Origin: a virus
Strand: one strand, 5' to 3'
Length of the DNA stretch: 43,252 nt
IMG/VR virus record: IMGVR_UViG_3300021373_002045
Location: 1 to 43,252 of that record
Shown: one piece after another, positions 32,340-40,412 of the stretch
Position numbering within the stretch: position 1 is the first letter of the stretch
How the letters are laid out: every line of letters starts with the position of its first letter
The notes under the pieces: model-generated
What the model was told of the DNA's origin: nothing
Databases searched by the model: none
Seen by the model: the letters and a program-made list of their open reading frames with translations, nothing else
Program-made: the position numbers and the translations under genes

Positions 32340-35118
32340 TTCCTTTTAACATCCTCCTAAAGTTACCACCACGCATAGATGCATCAGCAACAGCACCTTT
32401 AGTTACTTCTGCTATTTGTGGCAACATTTTTGTTACCTCTGCTCTTACTGTAGGAACTACGCCTGTAGCAAAGTTTATTGACTGATTTACAACAGTAGTG
32501 CCAGCACCACCATACATGCTTGAGTCGTGATGATTCATGATCTTACCACTGCTATCCGGCACAAATAGTTCTGCACCCCTTTCACCTACAACAGTTGGTC
32601 TGCCTGCCTGCACCCTACCACCACCTGCATTAAAGTCTATAGTTGGTAATGCGTTAGAGCCAGTTAAACCAAACACGCTGTTTAAAATTTGGTTGACAAT
32701 TGCCATTTGTATAAAGGTTGCAATAATTTGTTTTACTATGTTTTTGGCAAGATCCTCAAAAGCATCTAAGGCATCTGCACCGGTCATAAGTGCATCTACA
32801 AACTGGCTTGTAAATTGTTGGGTTGCACTTGTCATTGTTTGTAGCATTTCATCACTAAAGGTTACGGCATCCCCTAGACCTTCCTGCAATGCTCCACTTT
32901 TTACCATGGCAACAAACTCCTCATAATTGGCAAAAAGGTCTGGGAATTTTGCATTAATATTCTCAAAGTATTCTGAAAGATCAGCCTCATCGTTAAGTAT
33001 TGCATCTGCTAGATCTTCAAAAGCCGTTTCTGGAAACTTTGCAGCGTGTGCCAGTTCATATAACCTTTGTTCTAATGGTGAAAGTTCTATTGCTGCTTGT
33101 GTGCCTTTGTCTATTATTTCTTGTAAGAAACTAGCAAATAACGCCAAGCTATCTGCATCATCACCTAAACCTGGTGGCAATAACCCACCTTCTTGCATTG
33201 CAGTTTTAAATGCTTGTAAATTTGATATGTTGTTTGGATCTACTAAGAATTTAAGCTCTGCAAAAGGATCTTGATCACTAAAGCCCATATTGCCTAGTAA
33301 ATCACCACCAATGCCATCTTGTATGCCTTTTTGTAGTTGTCCTACTGCTGTTTGCACATTACCAACAGGTAAGAAGTTTTCTGCAAAGTTTTGCATGTCT
33401 GCATAGCTTGCAAAACCAAGGAATTGTGCAAAAACATCATCACCAAGCAGGTCATTGACCATGCCATCTTTAATACCACGGACAAAGATCTTCGGCACCA
33501 TTTTGCCGTTTTCTTCTACTTCTTTTTGGTAAACCTTAATATGTGCAAAGCCTGGGAATAAGGTTCCCATATCTGACGCATTTAGCGTATCTAAGAAATC
33601 TTGCATAGTAGGCATATGTGGCGTGCTACTAAAGCTCGCTGTTATATCGCCTAATAAATCTAATGGATGTTTCCCGGAGTCCCCAGGGGCAACCATCCCG
33701 GCTGTATTTTCTGCAGTTATATCTACAAAACCTGCAGACTTACCTGCAAGTATTTCTGAAAGCCTTTGATCTTGGAAAGTTTTACGCATTTTATCCAATT
33801 CATTATTGAATTGTGCAACTCTGTTTTTAGCGTCAAAACCAAACAATCTATTTAGTGTTAGATCTAGTTTCCCACTTACGCCTGTTAAACCACGCAATGT
33901 TGTAATTAGGTGCATGCCTTCTTTACCAAACAACTGGGTAGCATCTTTTGCTCTGATCAGACTATCTGCAAGCTCTCTATTTTGCCTTGCTGCTTTATCT
34001 GTATCGCTTTCTATATCTTCTAATGCGTCGCTTAGATCAACAGTATCACTAAGCATGTTGTCTACAGCTACTGTAGCGGCCCCTATAATGCCACCTAAAG
34101 CAAGTAAACCTAATCCTCTACTTTGGATAGCAAATAACACTGCACTTGCTGTTGACGCACTTTTTAAGGCCCTAGAAAGTCTTATAAATGTATTTACTAG
34201 CGTTATGATCCCATTTACTACTGCTGCAGCGGTCAAGCCTATAATTGCACCTTTTAATACATCTGCATTATTAGTTACAAATTTCATTGTTGCCGCTAAG
34301 AATCTAAATGAGTCTGCTAAGACTTCACCAATAACTTTGGCACCATCTTCGCTTTCTTGGAAGAATGTAGCCATGTCCCTGGCGATTTGGATCAATACAG
34401 GTCTAAATTCATCACCTACTTGTGACTGGAATATGCTAAATGCATCTTCTAAGTTAGATATAGCACCTGTTAATGTGTTTGCACGCTTTTCTAAAGCATC
34501 TGGGAAGTTTTCCCTGGCAAGTCCCCTTAGATATTCAGATATGGCTACACCATTCCTATCAACAGTTTGTGTTATGCCGTTAAAGGTAGCTTTAAACTTG
34601 TCGCCCTCCACCTTCATAATCACATTAAACTGCTTGAGCATTTCCATTTCCCCGGTCATTGCCCGGAAAGTGGCTTGTGCAATTGTGCTTATGTCTTTAT
34701 CAAACGCTGCAGCTAAGTTACCAAAGTCTTGTAAAGTATCTGCTGTAGGGGTTATACCTGCTTGTAATAAGGTAATAAATGCTTGTGTTACACCATCTAA
34801 TTGGAAAGTGGTGGTAGCTGTAAAATCTTTAATGACATCAAAAGCAAGGTTAGCTGTATCTGCAGAGCCAGTTATAGCTTCAATAGTTGCTTTTAGATCT
34901 TCAAACTTTCTAGTTGTATCAACTATGTTTTTAACTAAAGCAACGCCACCCAATGCAACAAACGCAGTGGCAACCTTACCTAATGATAATTGTAAGCCCT
35001 TAGATGTTTTTGTTGTTCTATCAAGTTGACCTTGAACTTTTTTAAGATCCTTTCGCAGTTGGGCTGTTTCTGCCTGGATCTCTAAGATTAACTTGTCTAC
35101 TGTTGTTCCACTTGCCAT
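32332..35118 (-). CDS. Tape measure protein
   Basis: 928 residues. The helical N-terminus ETAQLRKDLKKVQGQLDRTT, the segment IDTTRKFEDLKATIEAITGS with VKNIV before it, and several hydrophobic helices (AAVVNGIITLVNTFIRLSRAL, LGLLALGGIIGAATVAVDNM) fit a tape measure. The C-terminal third has GERGAELFVPDSSGKI, a block common near the ends of these proteins. It fixes tail length and is ejected with DNA. At about 0.15 nm per residue the tail would be near 140 nm, suggesting a siphovirus. It begins just after the frameshifted chaperone. Confidence 0.92.
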   Translation of the reverse strand: MASGTTVDKLILEIQAETAQLRKDLKKVQGQLDRTTKTSKGLQLSLGKVATAFVALGGVALVKNIVDTTRKFEDLKATIEAITGSADTANLAFDVIKDFTATTTFQLDGVTQAFITLLQAGITPTADTLQDFGNLAAAFDKDISTIAQATFRAMTGEMEMLKQFNVIMKVEGDKFKATFNGITQTVDRNGVAISEYLRGLARENFPDALEKRANTLTGAISNLEDAFSIFQSQVGDEFRPVLIQIARDMATFFQESEDGAKVIGEVLADSFRFLAATMKFVTNNADVLKGAIIGLTAAAVVNGIITLVNTFIRLSRALKSASTASAVLFAIQSRGLGLLALGGIIGAATVAVDNMLSDTVDLSDALEDIESDTDKAARQNRELADSLIRAKDATQLFGKEGMHLITTLRGLTGVSGKLDLTLNRLFGFDAKNRVAQFNNELDKMRKTFQDQRLSEILAGKSAGFVDITAENTAGMVAPGDSGKHPLDLLGDITASFSSTPHMPTMQDFLDTLNASDMGTLFPGFAHIKVYQKEVEENGKMVPKIFVRGIKDGMVNDLLGDDVFAQFLGFASYADMQNFAENFLPVGNVQTAVGQLQKGIQDGIGGDLLGNMGFSDQDPFAELKFLVDPNNISNLQAFKTAMQEGGLLPPGLGDDADSLALFASFLQEIIDKGTQAAIELSPLEQRLYELAHAAKFPETAFEDLADAILNDEADLSEYFENINAKFPDLFANYEEFVAMVKSGALQEGLGDAVTFSDEMLQTMTSATQQFTSQFVDALMTGADALDAFEDLAKNIVKQIIATFIQMAIVNQILNSVFGLTGSNALPTIDFNAGGGRVQAGRPTVVGERGAELFVPDSSGKIMNHHDSSMYGGAGTTVVNQSINFATGVVPTVRAEVTKMLPQIAEVTKGAVADASMRGGNFRRMLKGNA

Positions 35119-35119
35119 A

Positions 35120-35664
35120 TTAGTCCGGATATAACTCCATCATTTCCTTTAATTCATTCTCTCTTAAAGGCGTGGAATTCTTTCCACTACTATTAAACTC
35201 AGTGAAACCTTCTATAGCGTAGTGTATTTCGGCAAATGAACTATCCCAAAATGTTTTAGGTGTCCAACCAATCATCCCCACACATATCTCATATAAGCGT
35301 GTGTAGGGTAATCTGTCCTCAGTTACCCTTGCTCCGACTTTTTTTCGTCTTGGTCTCCGGTGGCAAGCAATGAAGCTGCTATAAGATCAGCAACAACTTT
35401 TGTAGACGCTACTAAACCGGCATCTTGGACTAGTTTTCTAACTTGCGAATCTTGCAAGTCGTTACCACCACCTCTAAGTGCCGGTAATAAAACTCCAACG
35501 ACCTGGCTGATGCGAACATCACCCCCTGCCATGTTTTGGGCTAATTTAAGTAACCCAATATCTAACGCATCTTCAATAGCTATTATGCTATCTATTGTAA
35601 GTCTTGCTTTATAAGACTTACCATTTAGCTCAACATCAACTTGGCCCTTTAATGGATTTGCCAT
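35120..35664 (-). CDS. Tail assembly chaperone, -1 frameshift fusion (GT-like, 181 aa)
   Basis: Codons 1-109 are read in the G frame, then a -1 shift on the heptamer A AAA AAG (35338-35344) opens 72 more codons ending in TAA at 35120-35122, two bases before the tape measure ATG. The downstream part (VGARVTEDRLPYTRLYEICV, then GMIGWTPKTFWDSSFAEIHY) has no start codon near its 5' end but reads as a genuine folded domain with the GxxPxxFW pattern of GTA gp10.1-type proteins. Use of frameshifting is the normal solution for G/GT chaperones. Confidence 0.85.
35323..35664 (-). CDS. Tail assembly chaperone, unshifted form (G-like)
   Basis: 113 residues, GTA gp10/TAC family type: MANPLKGQVDVELNGKSYKA, RLTIDSIIAIEDALDIGLLK, then ISQVVGVLLPALRGGGNDLQ. 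It coats the tape measure before tube polymerisation. It overlaps the upstream 83-residue gene by 29 bp. The 3' end holds the slippery heptamer (35338-35344) six codons before the stop. Confidence 0.88.
   Translation of the reverse strand: MANPLKGQVDVELNGKSYKARLTIDSIIAIEDALDIGLLKLAQNMAGGDVRISQVVGVLLPALRGGGNDLQDSQVRKLVQDAGLVASTKVVADLIAASLLATGDQDEKKSEQG
35338..35344 (-). promoter_or_regulatory. Slippery heptamer A AAA AAG for -1 frameshifting
   Basis: The minus-strand bases 35346-35338 are GAAAAAAAG, with codons GAA AAA AAG in the G frame. A-AAA-AAG is the most efficient bacterial -1 slip sequence. It is placed exactly before the end of the G frame and within an otherwise open -1 frame. Confidence 0.88.
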
Positions 35665-35887
35665 CTGACTGCTCCTTTATTTTTTTAGAGTTTGCAATTG
35701 CAAGCTCAATGTTATATCTGTCATCCCTTTCATCTAGGACAACAGATACGACAGTATATTTTTTATTATTTATAACTACTTCGTCTCCAACATCGCCAAT
35801 GTTTGGTGCGTCTAAATGTGATCCGTTAAAAAAGCCTACAGCCTTTTTAGATCCAATTTTAATGTCAACTTGTGACCACGCCATCAT
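35636..35887 (-). CDS. Small tail-region protein (83 aa)
   Basis: Beta-rich, with DVGDEVVINNKKYTVVSVVL and DERDDRYNIELAIANSKKIK; ends basic. It lies between the major tail protein and the chaperone. No family recognised; the ATG at 35887 or 35884 are both possible. Likely a structural or assembly accessory. Confidence 0.65.
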   Translation of the reverse strand: MMAWSQVDIKIGSKKAVGFFNGSHLDAPNIGDVGDEVVINNKKYTVVSVVLDERDDRYNIELAIANSKKIKEQSDGKSIKGPS

Positions 35888-36300
35888 TAAGCTCCTGTAA
35901 ACGCAATAGCTCCACTACTTTCAAGGGACACATTGTAGGTAACTTCTCCATTATGCTCACCTGCATATGATAATGCTGTAAGTTGGAAAGCACCTTGGTA
36001 TGTTCCAAAGTCGGGGATAATTACTTGGTAGTTACTAAAGCTCGCTGCATTCCACTGGTTTTTCAGTGTTGTTTCGCTTGCTGCATCAGTAAATACACCA
36101 CTACCAGAGATAGAAACAGAGGCAATACCTGCATCAGCAAGTAATGTTCTATTACCAGAACTGTCTTTGTTAGTAACATCAACAGATTCATCTGCTAGTG
36201 AAATCTCTGTTGATCTTAAACCACCTACAGTAGTAAAAGACTCCGGGGATCCACCATCACCTATCTTTAGTAGTAAACTAGCTCCTTTTTGTGCTGCCAT
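35887..36300 (-). CDS. Major tail (tube) protein
   Basis: 137 residues. The pattern AAQKGASLLLKIGDGGSPES, then TEISLADESVDVTNKDSSGN and SISGSGVFTDAASETTLKNQ is the TP901-1/GTA gp9 type of tube protein, with VTYNVSLESSGAIAFTGA at the end. It polymerises into the tail tube and is usually an abundant virion protein. It lies directly after the DUF3168 gene, as expected. Confidence 0.9.
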   Translation of the reverse strand: MAAQKGASLLLKIGDGGSPESFTTVGGLRSTEISLADESVDVTNKDSSGNRTLLADAGIASVSISGSGVFTDAASETTLKNQWNAASFSNYQVIIPDFGTYQGAFQLTALSYAGEHNGEVTYNVSLESSGAIAFTGA

Positions 36301-36319
36301 ATTTATACTCCTATTATAT

Positions 36320-36727
36320 TTAAGTCGTTCCTAATATAATTGCACGGAATCTCATGACACCATGTCTTGTTACCCCATCTGGGTCCCTAACAATGTCACT
36401 AAACTCAAACCTAAGATTTACTAGGTTAAATCCAGTAACACTCAAGTTACTATCATGCAATAAATCGTGAACTCTGTCCATCATTTGTTTAACTTCTTTA
36501 CTGCCTTTGTATTGTGACCATAAGTGACATTCAATAACCAGGTCCCCACCAATATGGTCTTTGGTAGAATAATCACTGGCTCTAACATCGCCTATTTCTA
36601 TAAATGGGTAAGCTGTTCCATGTGGAACATCATCTGCTATTGTAGCCCCATATGTGGTTGTTAAAGTGTTATCACTATTTAGAGCTGTAAACACTGCTGT
36701 TTGTAATTGAAACTGCCCTATGCTCAT
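36320..36727 (-). CDS. Tail terminator / completion protein (DUF3168)
   Basis: 135 residues. LQTAVFTALNSDNTLTTTYG, then YPFIEIGDVRASDYSTKDHI and VIECHLWSQYKGSKEVKQMM, with the C-terminal RFEFSDIVRDPDGVTRHGVM, match DUF3168 (GTA gp8-like). It should cap the tail tube and join it to the head. It overlaps the HK97 gp10-like gene by 4 bp. Confidence 0.87.
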   Translation of the reverse strand: MSIGQFQLQTAVFTALNSDNTLTTTYGATIADDVPHGTAYPFIEIGDVRASDYSTKDHIGGDLVIECHLWSQYKGSKEVKQMMDRVHDLLHDSNLSVTGFNLVNLRFEFSDIVRDPDGVTRHGVMRFRAIILGTT

Positions 36728-37176
36728 GTCCTTTTAATAGCCCCCTCTTGTTTAAAGATCTTTGGGATCCGTTTTTTATTTATTTCCAGGGAGGGTTGCA
36801 TAAATGGTCTAGCCAACATTGTTGTTGTGCCATATTCCAAATGCTTACTATATTCGGCACTGCTTATGATCAGACCAAGTATTTTTGTGCCTTCACTTTT
36901 TACTTGTGTTGTTATTTGGTTTACCAGGTAGCCAGTATCTGTTGCCGGATATTCACCTGCCCTACTAGCTTGGTGTGTTCTTCTTGGATTATATTTTTCG
37001 TAAACTACCCCGGACTTTGCCCCAGTTTGTATTTTTTCTATTGCAGTATTACGCACAAGCATTGCACTTCTATGGCATGCACGCATTACAGCTATCTTGC
37101 CACCACGCACACGCTTTTCTATAAGATCATTTATACCTTTTGCTAAATGTTCCGGTGGTATTCTTTTTATGGTCAT
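36724..37176 (-). CDS. HK97 gp10-like tail-component / neck protein
   Basis: 150 residues. KIAVMRACHRSAMLVRNTAI at the N-terminal helix and the C-terminal EYSKHLEYGTTTMLARPFMQ with PSLEI match the HK97 gp10 family. The order connector, adaptor, gp10, DUF3168, tube protein is the usual neck module. It overlaps the head-tail adaptor gene by 4 bp. Confidence 0.85.
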   Translation of the reverse strand: MTIKRIPPEHLAKGINDLIEKRVRGGKIAVMRACHRSAMLVRNTAIEKIQTGAKSGVVYEKYNPRRTHQASRAGEYPATDTGYLVNQITTQVKSEGTKILGLIISSAEYSKHLEYGTTTMLARPFMQPSLEINKKRIPKIFKQEGAIKRT

Positions 37177-37499
37177 GCTGCAACACCTTCCTCACATAAC
37201 AGCTCTAAAAACCTATCTCTTTCACGCATATTTTTTATGCCTTTTATATGAAAGGTGCGACTTTCATAAACTATCTTATAACTGGTGTTTATATCAGATC
37301 TATAGCGTATTGTAATTTTATGTGTAACCTTTTCTTGTAATTGACCTTGCCTGTAAGATTCCAGGGCGTTTTGTGGTCTTATGTCTGCATATAGTTGTGC
37401 TTTGGTTGTAAAGGCTTCTGTATAACCACCTGCACCATCAGCAGTCCTTGTAGGGCCTTGTAAATCTACTTTATATCTTAGGTTGCCTATTCTATACAT
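37173..37499 (-). CDS. Head-tail adaptor / stopper
   Basis: 108 residues. MYRIGNLRYKVDLQGPTRTA and DGAGGYTEAFTTKAQLYADI, then YRSDINTSYKIVYESRTFHI, are characteristic of the phage head-tail adaptor (SPP1 gp16-like) family. It sits between the connector and the gp10-like gene. It plugs the portal channel after packaging. Confidence 0.88.
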   Translation of the reverse strand: MYRIGNLRYKVDLQGPTRTADGAGGYTEAFTTKAQLYADIRPQNALESYRQGQLQEKVTHKITIRYRSDINTSYKIVYESRTFHIKGIKNMRERDRFLELLCEEGVAA

Positions 37500-38158
37500 T
37501 AGCCAATAGACATTAGGTTAGAGGATCCTAAGCCACTATGTATTACATAAGGGGCATAAGCGTTCTTGATCATTGGCGGGAACTTTGTGCCACCTGTATC
37601 ACCCATATCACCCCTATGCTCATACATAAAGGCTATATGTTGTAACATACCTATTTTTATGGGCTCTGGTATTGCACTTACACTACTGTAACCTGCAACA
37701 AATTCTACCTCTATTGCATTAGCTACCCTTAGTGCAGTAGGAAATGTTTCACCTTTACGCAAAACAATTCTACCTGGCTCCCTGGCATTATCTACATAAT
37801 ACTTGCTTGTTGCCATTGTTGTGGCTTCATCTGAATCATTGTAAGTTTTTACATGTGTTACAGAAACCAGTGGGCTTTTAGGTATATTTATATAATTTTT
37901 ATAAAAGGTTATATCCGGCCCTGTTTGCATACCTTCCCATAGTGGGTCCTCAAAATCTTGAACAGTATCCAAAAACAGCCTATAAGTTGTTTGCACTAAA
38001 GTTCTGTTAAGGTGTTCCTCTGCATAACGCCTTGCTGTTTCTATTAAAGGTCTTACATTTCTTTCGTCGGTGTTATCTTCAACCCTAAGATATTCTTTAA
38101 CTTCTTGTAATGTTAAAGGCTCTTGGGTTGGCTCTGTTTGTATTACTAAACCTGCCAT
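37499..38158 (-). CDS. Head-tail connector (gp6-like, QLRG family)
   Basis: 219 residues from the ATG at 38158, which overlaps the upstream stop (TAATG). EPLTLQEVKEYLRVEDNTDE followed by LIETARRYAEEHLNRTLVQT matches the gp6-like connector family; GYSSVSAIPEPIKIGMLQHI near the C-terminus also fits. It joins portal and stopper. It begins the conserved neck-tail series. Confidence 0.87.
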   Translation of the reverse strand: MAGLVIQTEPTQEPLTLQEVKEYLRVEDNTDERNVRPLIETARRYAEEHLNRTLVQTTYRLFLDTVQDFEDPLWEGMQTGPDITFYKNYINIPKSPLVSVTHVKTYNDSDEATTMATSKYYVDNAREPGRIVLRKGETFPTALRVANAIEVEFVAGYSSVSAIPEPIKIGMLQHIAFMYEHRGDMGDTGGTKFPPMIKNAYAPYVIHSGLGSSNLMSIG

Positions 38159-38343
38159 TAGATGAGTGCTCCTACTATTTGCAAGGATATAATTAAGGCA
38201 TATAAGCCCCATACCATTTGCTCAAGCCTAACAAACCTGGCTGATCCACTATCAAGCCTTTCTTCTATTTGTTTAAACCTTAACGCACATATTTCCTCGT
38301 GCTGTTCTAATGGTGTGGTTGCTGTTGCTTTTTTCCTTGCCAT
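38158..38343 (-). CDS. Small membrane protein in the head-tail region (61 aa)
   Basis: LEQHEEICALRFKQIEERLD is a charged helix, followed by VRLEQMVWGLYALIISLQIV, one transmembrane helix at the C-terminus. This layout recurs in phage genomes beside head genes, but I know no function for it. It is preceded by an AT-rich gap (38344-38391). It could be a holin-like or virion membrane protein. Confidence 0.68.
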   Translation of the reverse strand: MARKKATATTPLEQHEEICALRFKQIEERLDSGSARFVRLEQMVWGLYALIISLQIVGALI

Positions 38344-38391
38344 AACTCCATTAAATTTATCATAAATGAAAAAATTTAGATAGTATGAGTT

Positions 38392-38973
38392 TTATACTTT
38401 GCCTCGTATGTTTCTTATTGGCATGCCCCATAAGTTAGCTATAAGGCTTCTTCTAGCTACTTCGTTAGTTCCTTCGGTTACTCTATGTTCCAGGGATCCA
38501 TCAAAAATTACGCATCTGTTTGGCTTTGGATCTATTTCTTGCGTATATTGTTGTCCTGGCCCAAACTTTATTTCTAGTTTGCCCATTGTTTCTAGATCTA
38601 TATCTTCATGCACATATAGGACAGCTACAGCCAGTGGTTTTAATATAATGCCTTCTGCTTGAAATAAGCCCTCGTCTTTGTCGCAATGCCAATCTAAGCC
38701 TTTTCTTTGGGATCCGTTAGGATATGTGTTTGGAAACTTATGTGTCCACCACTCTATACCATCTGATATTTCTAGGGCTTTATCAAGCAATGTATTTCTT
38801 TTTGCACCCATGACAAACATTTCTTGTGCAAAGTAATGAAACATTAATTGATCTGATGCTAAGTTCCAAAAATCTTTTACTATAAATCTACCAGCAAGTG
38901 GCTCTTGCCAATATTGTTCCTCTCTTATTTTTCTAAGCTGATCTTGTTCTAAATAGTTTTCAATTACAATCAA
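38392..38973 (-). CDS. 2OG-Fe(II) oxygenase, copy 2
   Basis: 193 residues. GLDWHCDKDEGLF gives the iron-binding HxD, SLEHRVTEGTNEV gives the second His, and ARRSLIANLWGMP gives the Arg for 2-oxoglutarate. The middle VAVLYVHEDIDLETMGKLEI is the usual core strand pattern. It overlaps the surface-type protein gene at 38970 by 4 bp, which suggests the two act together: this enzyme may hydroxylate that protein. Confidence 0.82.
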   Translation of the reverse strand: MIVIENYLEQDQLRKIREEQYWQEPLAGRFIVKDFWNLASDQLMFHYFAQEMFVMGAKRNTLLDKALEISDGIEWWTHKFPNTYPNGSQRKGLDWHCDKDEGLFQAEGIILKPLAVAVLYVHEDIDLETMGKLEIKFGPGQQYTQEIDPKPNRCVIFDGSLEHRVTEGTNEVARRSLIANLWGMPIRNIRGKV

Positions 38974-39722
38974 GAGGGCAAAAATGAAAAAGCAAAAGCA
39001 CTGTTGCCACTTGTAGGTATGCCATTACCTGCAAATGTTGTATATATGCCACCACCCCACTGTTGCAAAAACCCAGTATCAGATGGGGATGTATAACTAT
39101 ATTGAAAAGCTAAGGCGTTAGAAACCCCACCTCTAGTATCTGTTCCTGCAGGGAAAGTTATGCCATTTGTATACCAACTTCTAAAATGGATAGTGTTCAT
39201 GTTTGATGAGCCAGGATCATTACTTGTAACAATCCTAACTGCAGTGCCACCACTGCTTACATATTTACCAACAGACATAAGGTCACAACTAGATACACCA
39301 TATGGCCCTAATGGTATTACAGATGTAGTATAGTTTGTAGTCCCAGTCCAAGCCTTACCACTTGCTGCATTTAAAAGATTAGATGTAGCAATTCTAATAC
39401 CTGCTCTAGTTCCCCAAGCATAAACACTAGTAGTAACACTTGATTTTGTTGATGGTGCATTATATGTAGGTGTTGGAATACCGGTTGTTATTCTAAATGT
39501 ATTTTTAAAATCTAAGGCTTGCCTTGCTTCTGTTGCTGTTCCGGGATTATAGTTAGGTGCAGCACCATTTAATGATAATGCACTGCCATTTTTTCTTGTA
39601 ACTCTATCTCTTGTGTCGCTTTCATTCATGGCAACAGATCCACTACCACCACTTGTGCTAGTTTTACTATCTAATACATCTCTAATGCCATCAAAGTCTG
39701 GACTGGTATCTAATGTGCTCAT
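38970..39722 (-). CDS. Ser/Thr/Gly-rich probable virion surface protein
   Basis: 250 residues, no named family. Residues about 1-80 are polar and disordered (SKTSTSGGSGSVAMNESDTR). The rest is beta-like with many Ser, Thr, Gly and Tyr (SVYAWGTRAGIRIATSNLLN, YTTSVIPLGPYGVSSC, GGVSNALAFQYSYTS). Being flanked by two modification enzymes, it is a good candidate substrate for hydroxylation or glycosylation. Head fibre or decoration protein is the likely role, unproven. Confidence 0.6.
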   Translation of the reverse strand: MSTLDTSPDFDGIRDVLDSKTSTSGGSGSVAMNESDTRDRVTRKNGSALSLNGAAPNYNPGTATEARQALDFKNTFRITTGIPTPTYNAPSTKSSVTTSVYAWGTRAGIRIATSNLLNAASGKAWTGTTNYTTSVIPLGPYGVSSCDLMSVGKYVSSGGTAVRIVTSNDPGSSNMNTIHFRSWYTNGITFPAGTDTRGGVSNALAFQYSYTSPSDTGFLQQWGGGIYTTFAGNGIPTSGNSAFAFSFLPS

Positions 39723-39725
39723 TAC

Positions 39726-40409
39726 TTACTCCAAATAATTTTCCCTAAATGTATATTGTATCTCATACATTTCTACGACATATCGTTGTTTGTTTTGGTT
39801 TACATCTTGCAAGTCATAAGTATGTATTCTCTGTTTTATAGTTTTTGCTGTTTCAAAGTCTGGTAAACCAATTTTAAAATAAAAAGCGTCAAACCATGTT
39901 TTAAATTGTTCTTTCATATAACTATCTTTTGCAAAAGTTATTCTTATACCAGTCGCACCGATAGATTTCATATAATCAGCGTTCCACTTTTGAAATTCTT
40001 CGCTATACCACCACGCCTTTGATCCGTTTTGATCTCTACCGATCAAACTATCACATAAGTTTAAATATCCGTCATTATCTACAACACATGCCATCGCACC
40101 AACCATATAGCCATCTTTTTTTAAGATCCTTAGATAATGGTCGCCATCTTCTGGTGTATTTAGGTTTCTGCTTTCAGCATATGACATGTAAGTTATAGCC
40201 AGGTTATTTTTTACTTGCTCCCAACTAAACAAACCATCCATTGGCTCTAACCCTCCAACAGATCTATCTACAGTGTTTTTGTTAATTATTTCATCTTTGC
40301 AGTCTTCTAATATCCTGTCAAAGTCTGCATTAAATTCAAAACCTTCCCCAAAAAAGTATTTTTCTGCAGCTTCTTGTGTTGTTATTAGTTCTGCTGTATA
40401 GGTTGCCAT
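39726..40409 (-). CDS. Possible GNAT-like acyltransferase
   Basis: 227 residues. LRILKKDGYMVGAMACVVDN, then GYLNLCDSLIGRDQNGSKAW, FQKWNADYMKSIGATGIRIT and FYFKIGLPDF resemble the strand and helix order of GNAT proteins, but the acetyl-CoA motif (Q/RxxGxG/A) is not clear. It lies between the surface-type protein and the PLOD-like gene. An alternative is an unknown structural protein. Confidence 0.45.
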   Translation of the reverse strand: MATYTAELITTQEAAEKYFFGEGFEFNADFDRILEDCKDEIINKNTVDRSVGGLEPMDGLFSWEQVKNNLAITYMSYAESRNLNTPEDGDHYLRILKKDGYMVGAMACVVDNDGYLNLCDSLIGRDQNGSKAWWYSEEFQKWNADYMKSIGATGIRITFAKDSYMKEQFKTWFDAFYFKIGLPDFETAKTIKQRIHTYDLQDVNQNKQRYVVEMYEIQYTFRENYLE

Positions 40410-40412
40410 GCC

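Noticed and set aside
33806-35029. A 407-codon open frame on the plus strand opposite the tape measure gene
   Set aside because: It is a shadow: composition of the opposite gene (Ser, Ala, Leu-rich), no motif, no ribosome site, and the minus-strand tape measure is clearly real.
39726-40409. The 227-residue protein as major capsid protein
   Set aside because: It shows no HK97-fold features, has a GNAT-like order of segments, and lies among modification genes.
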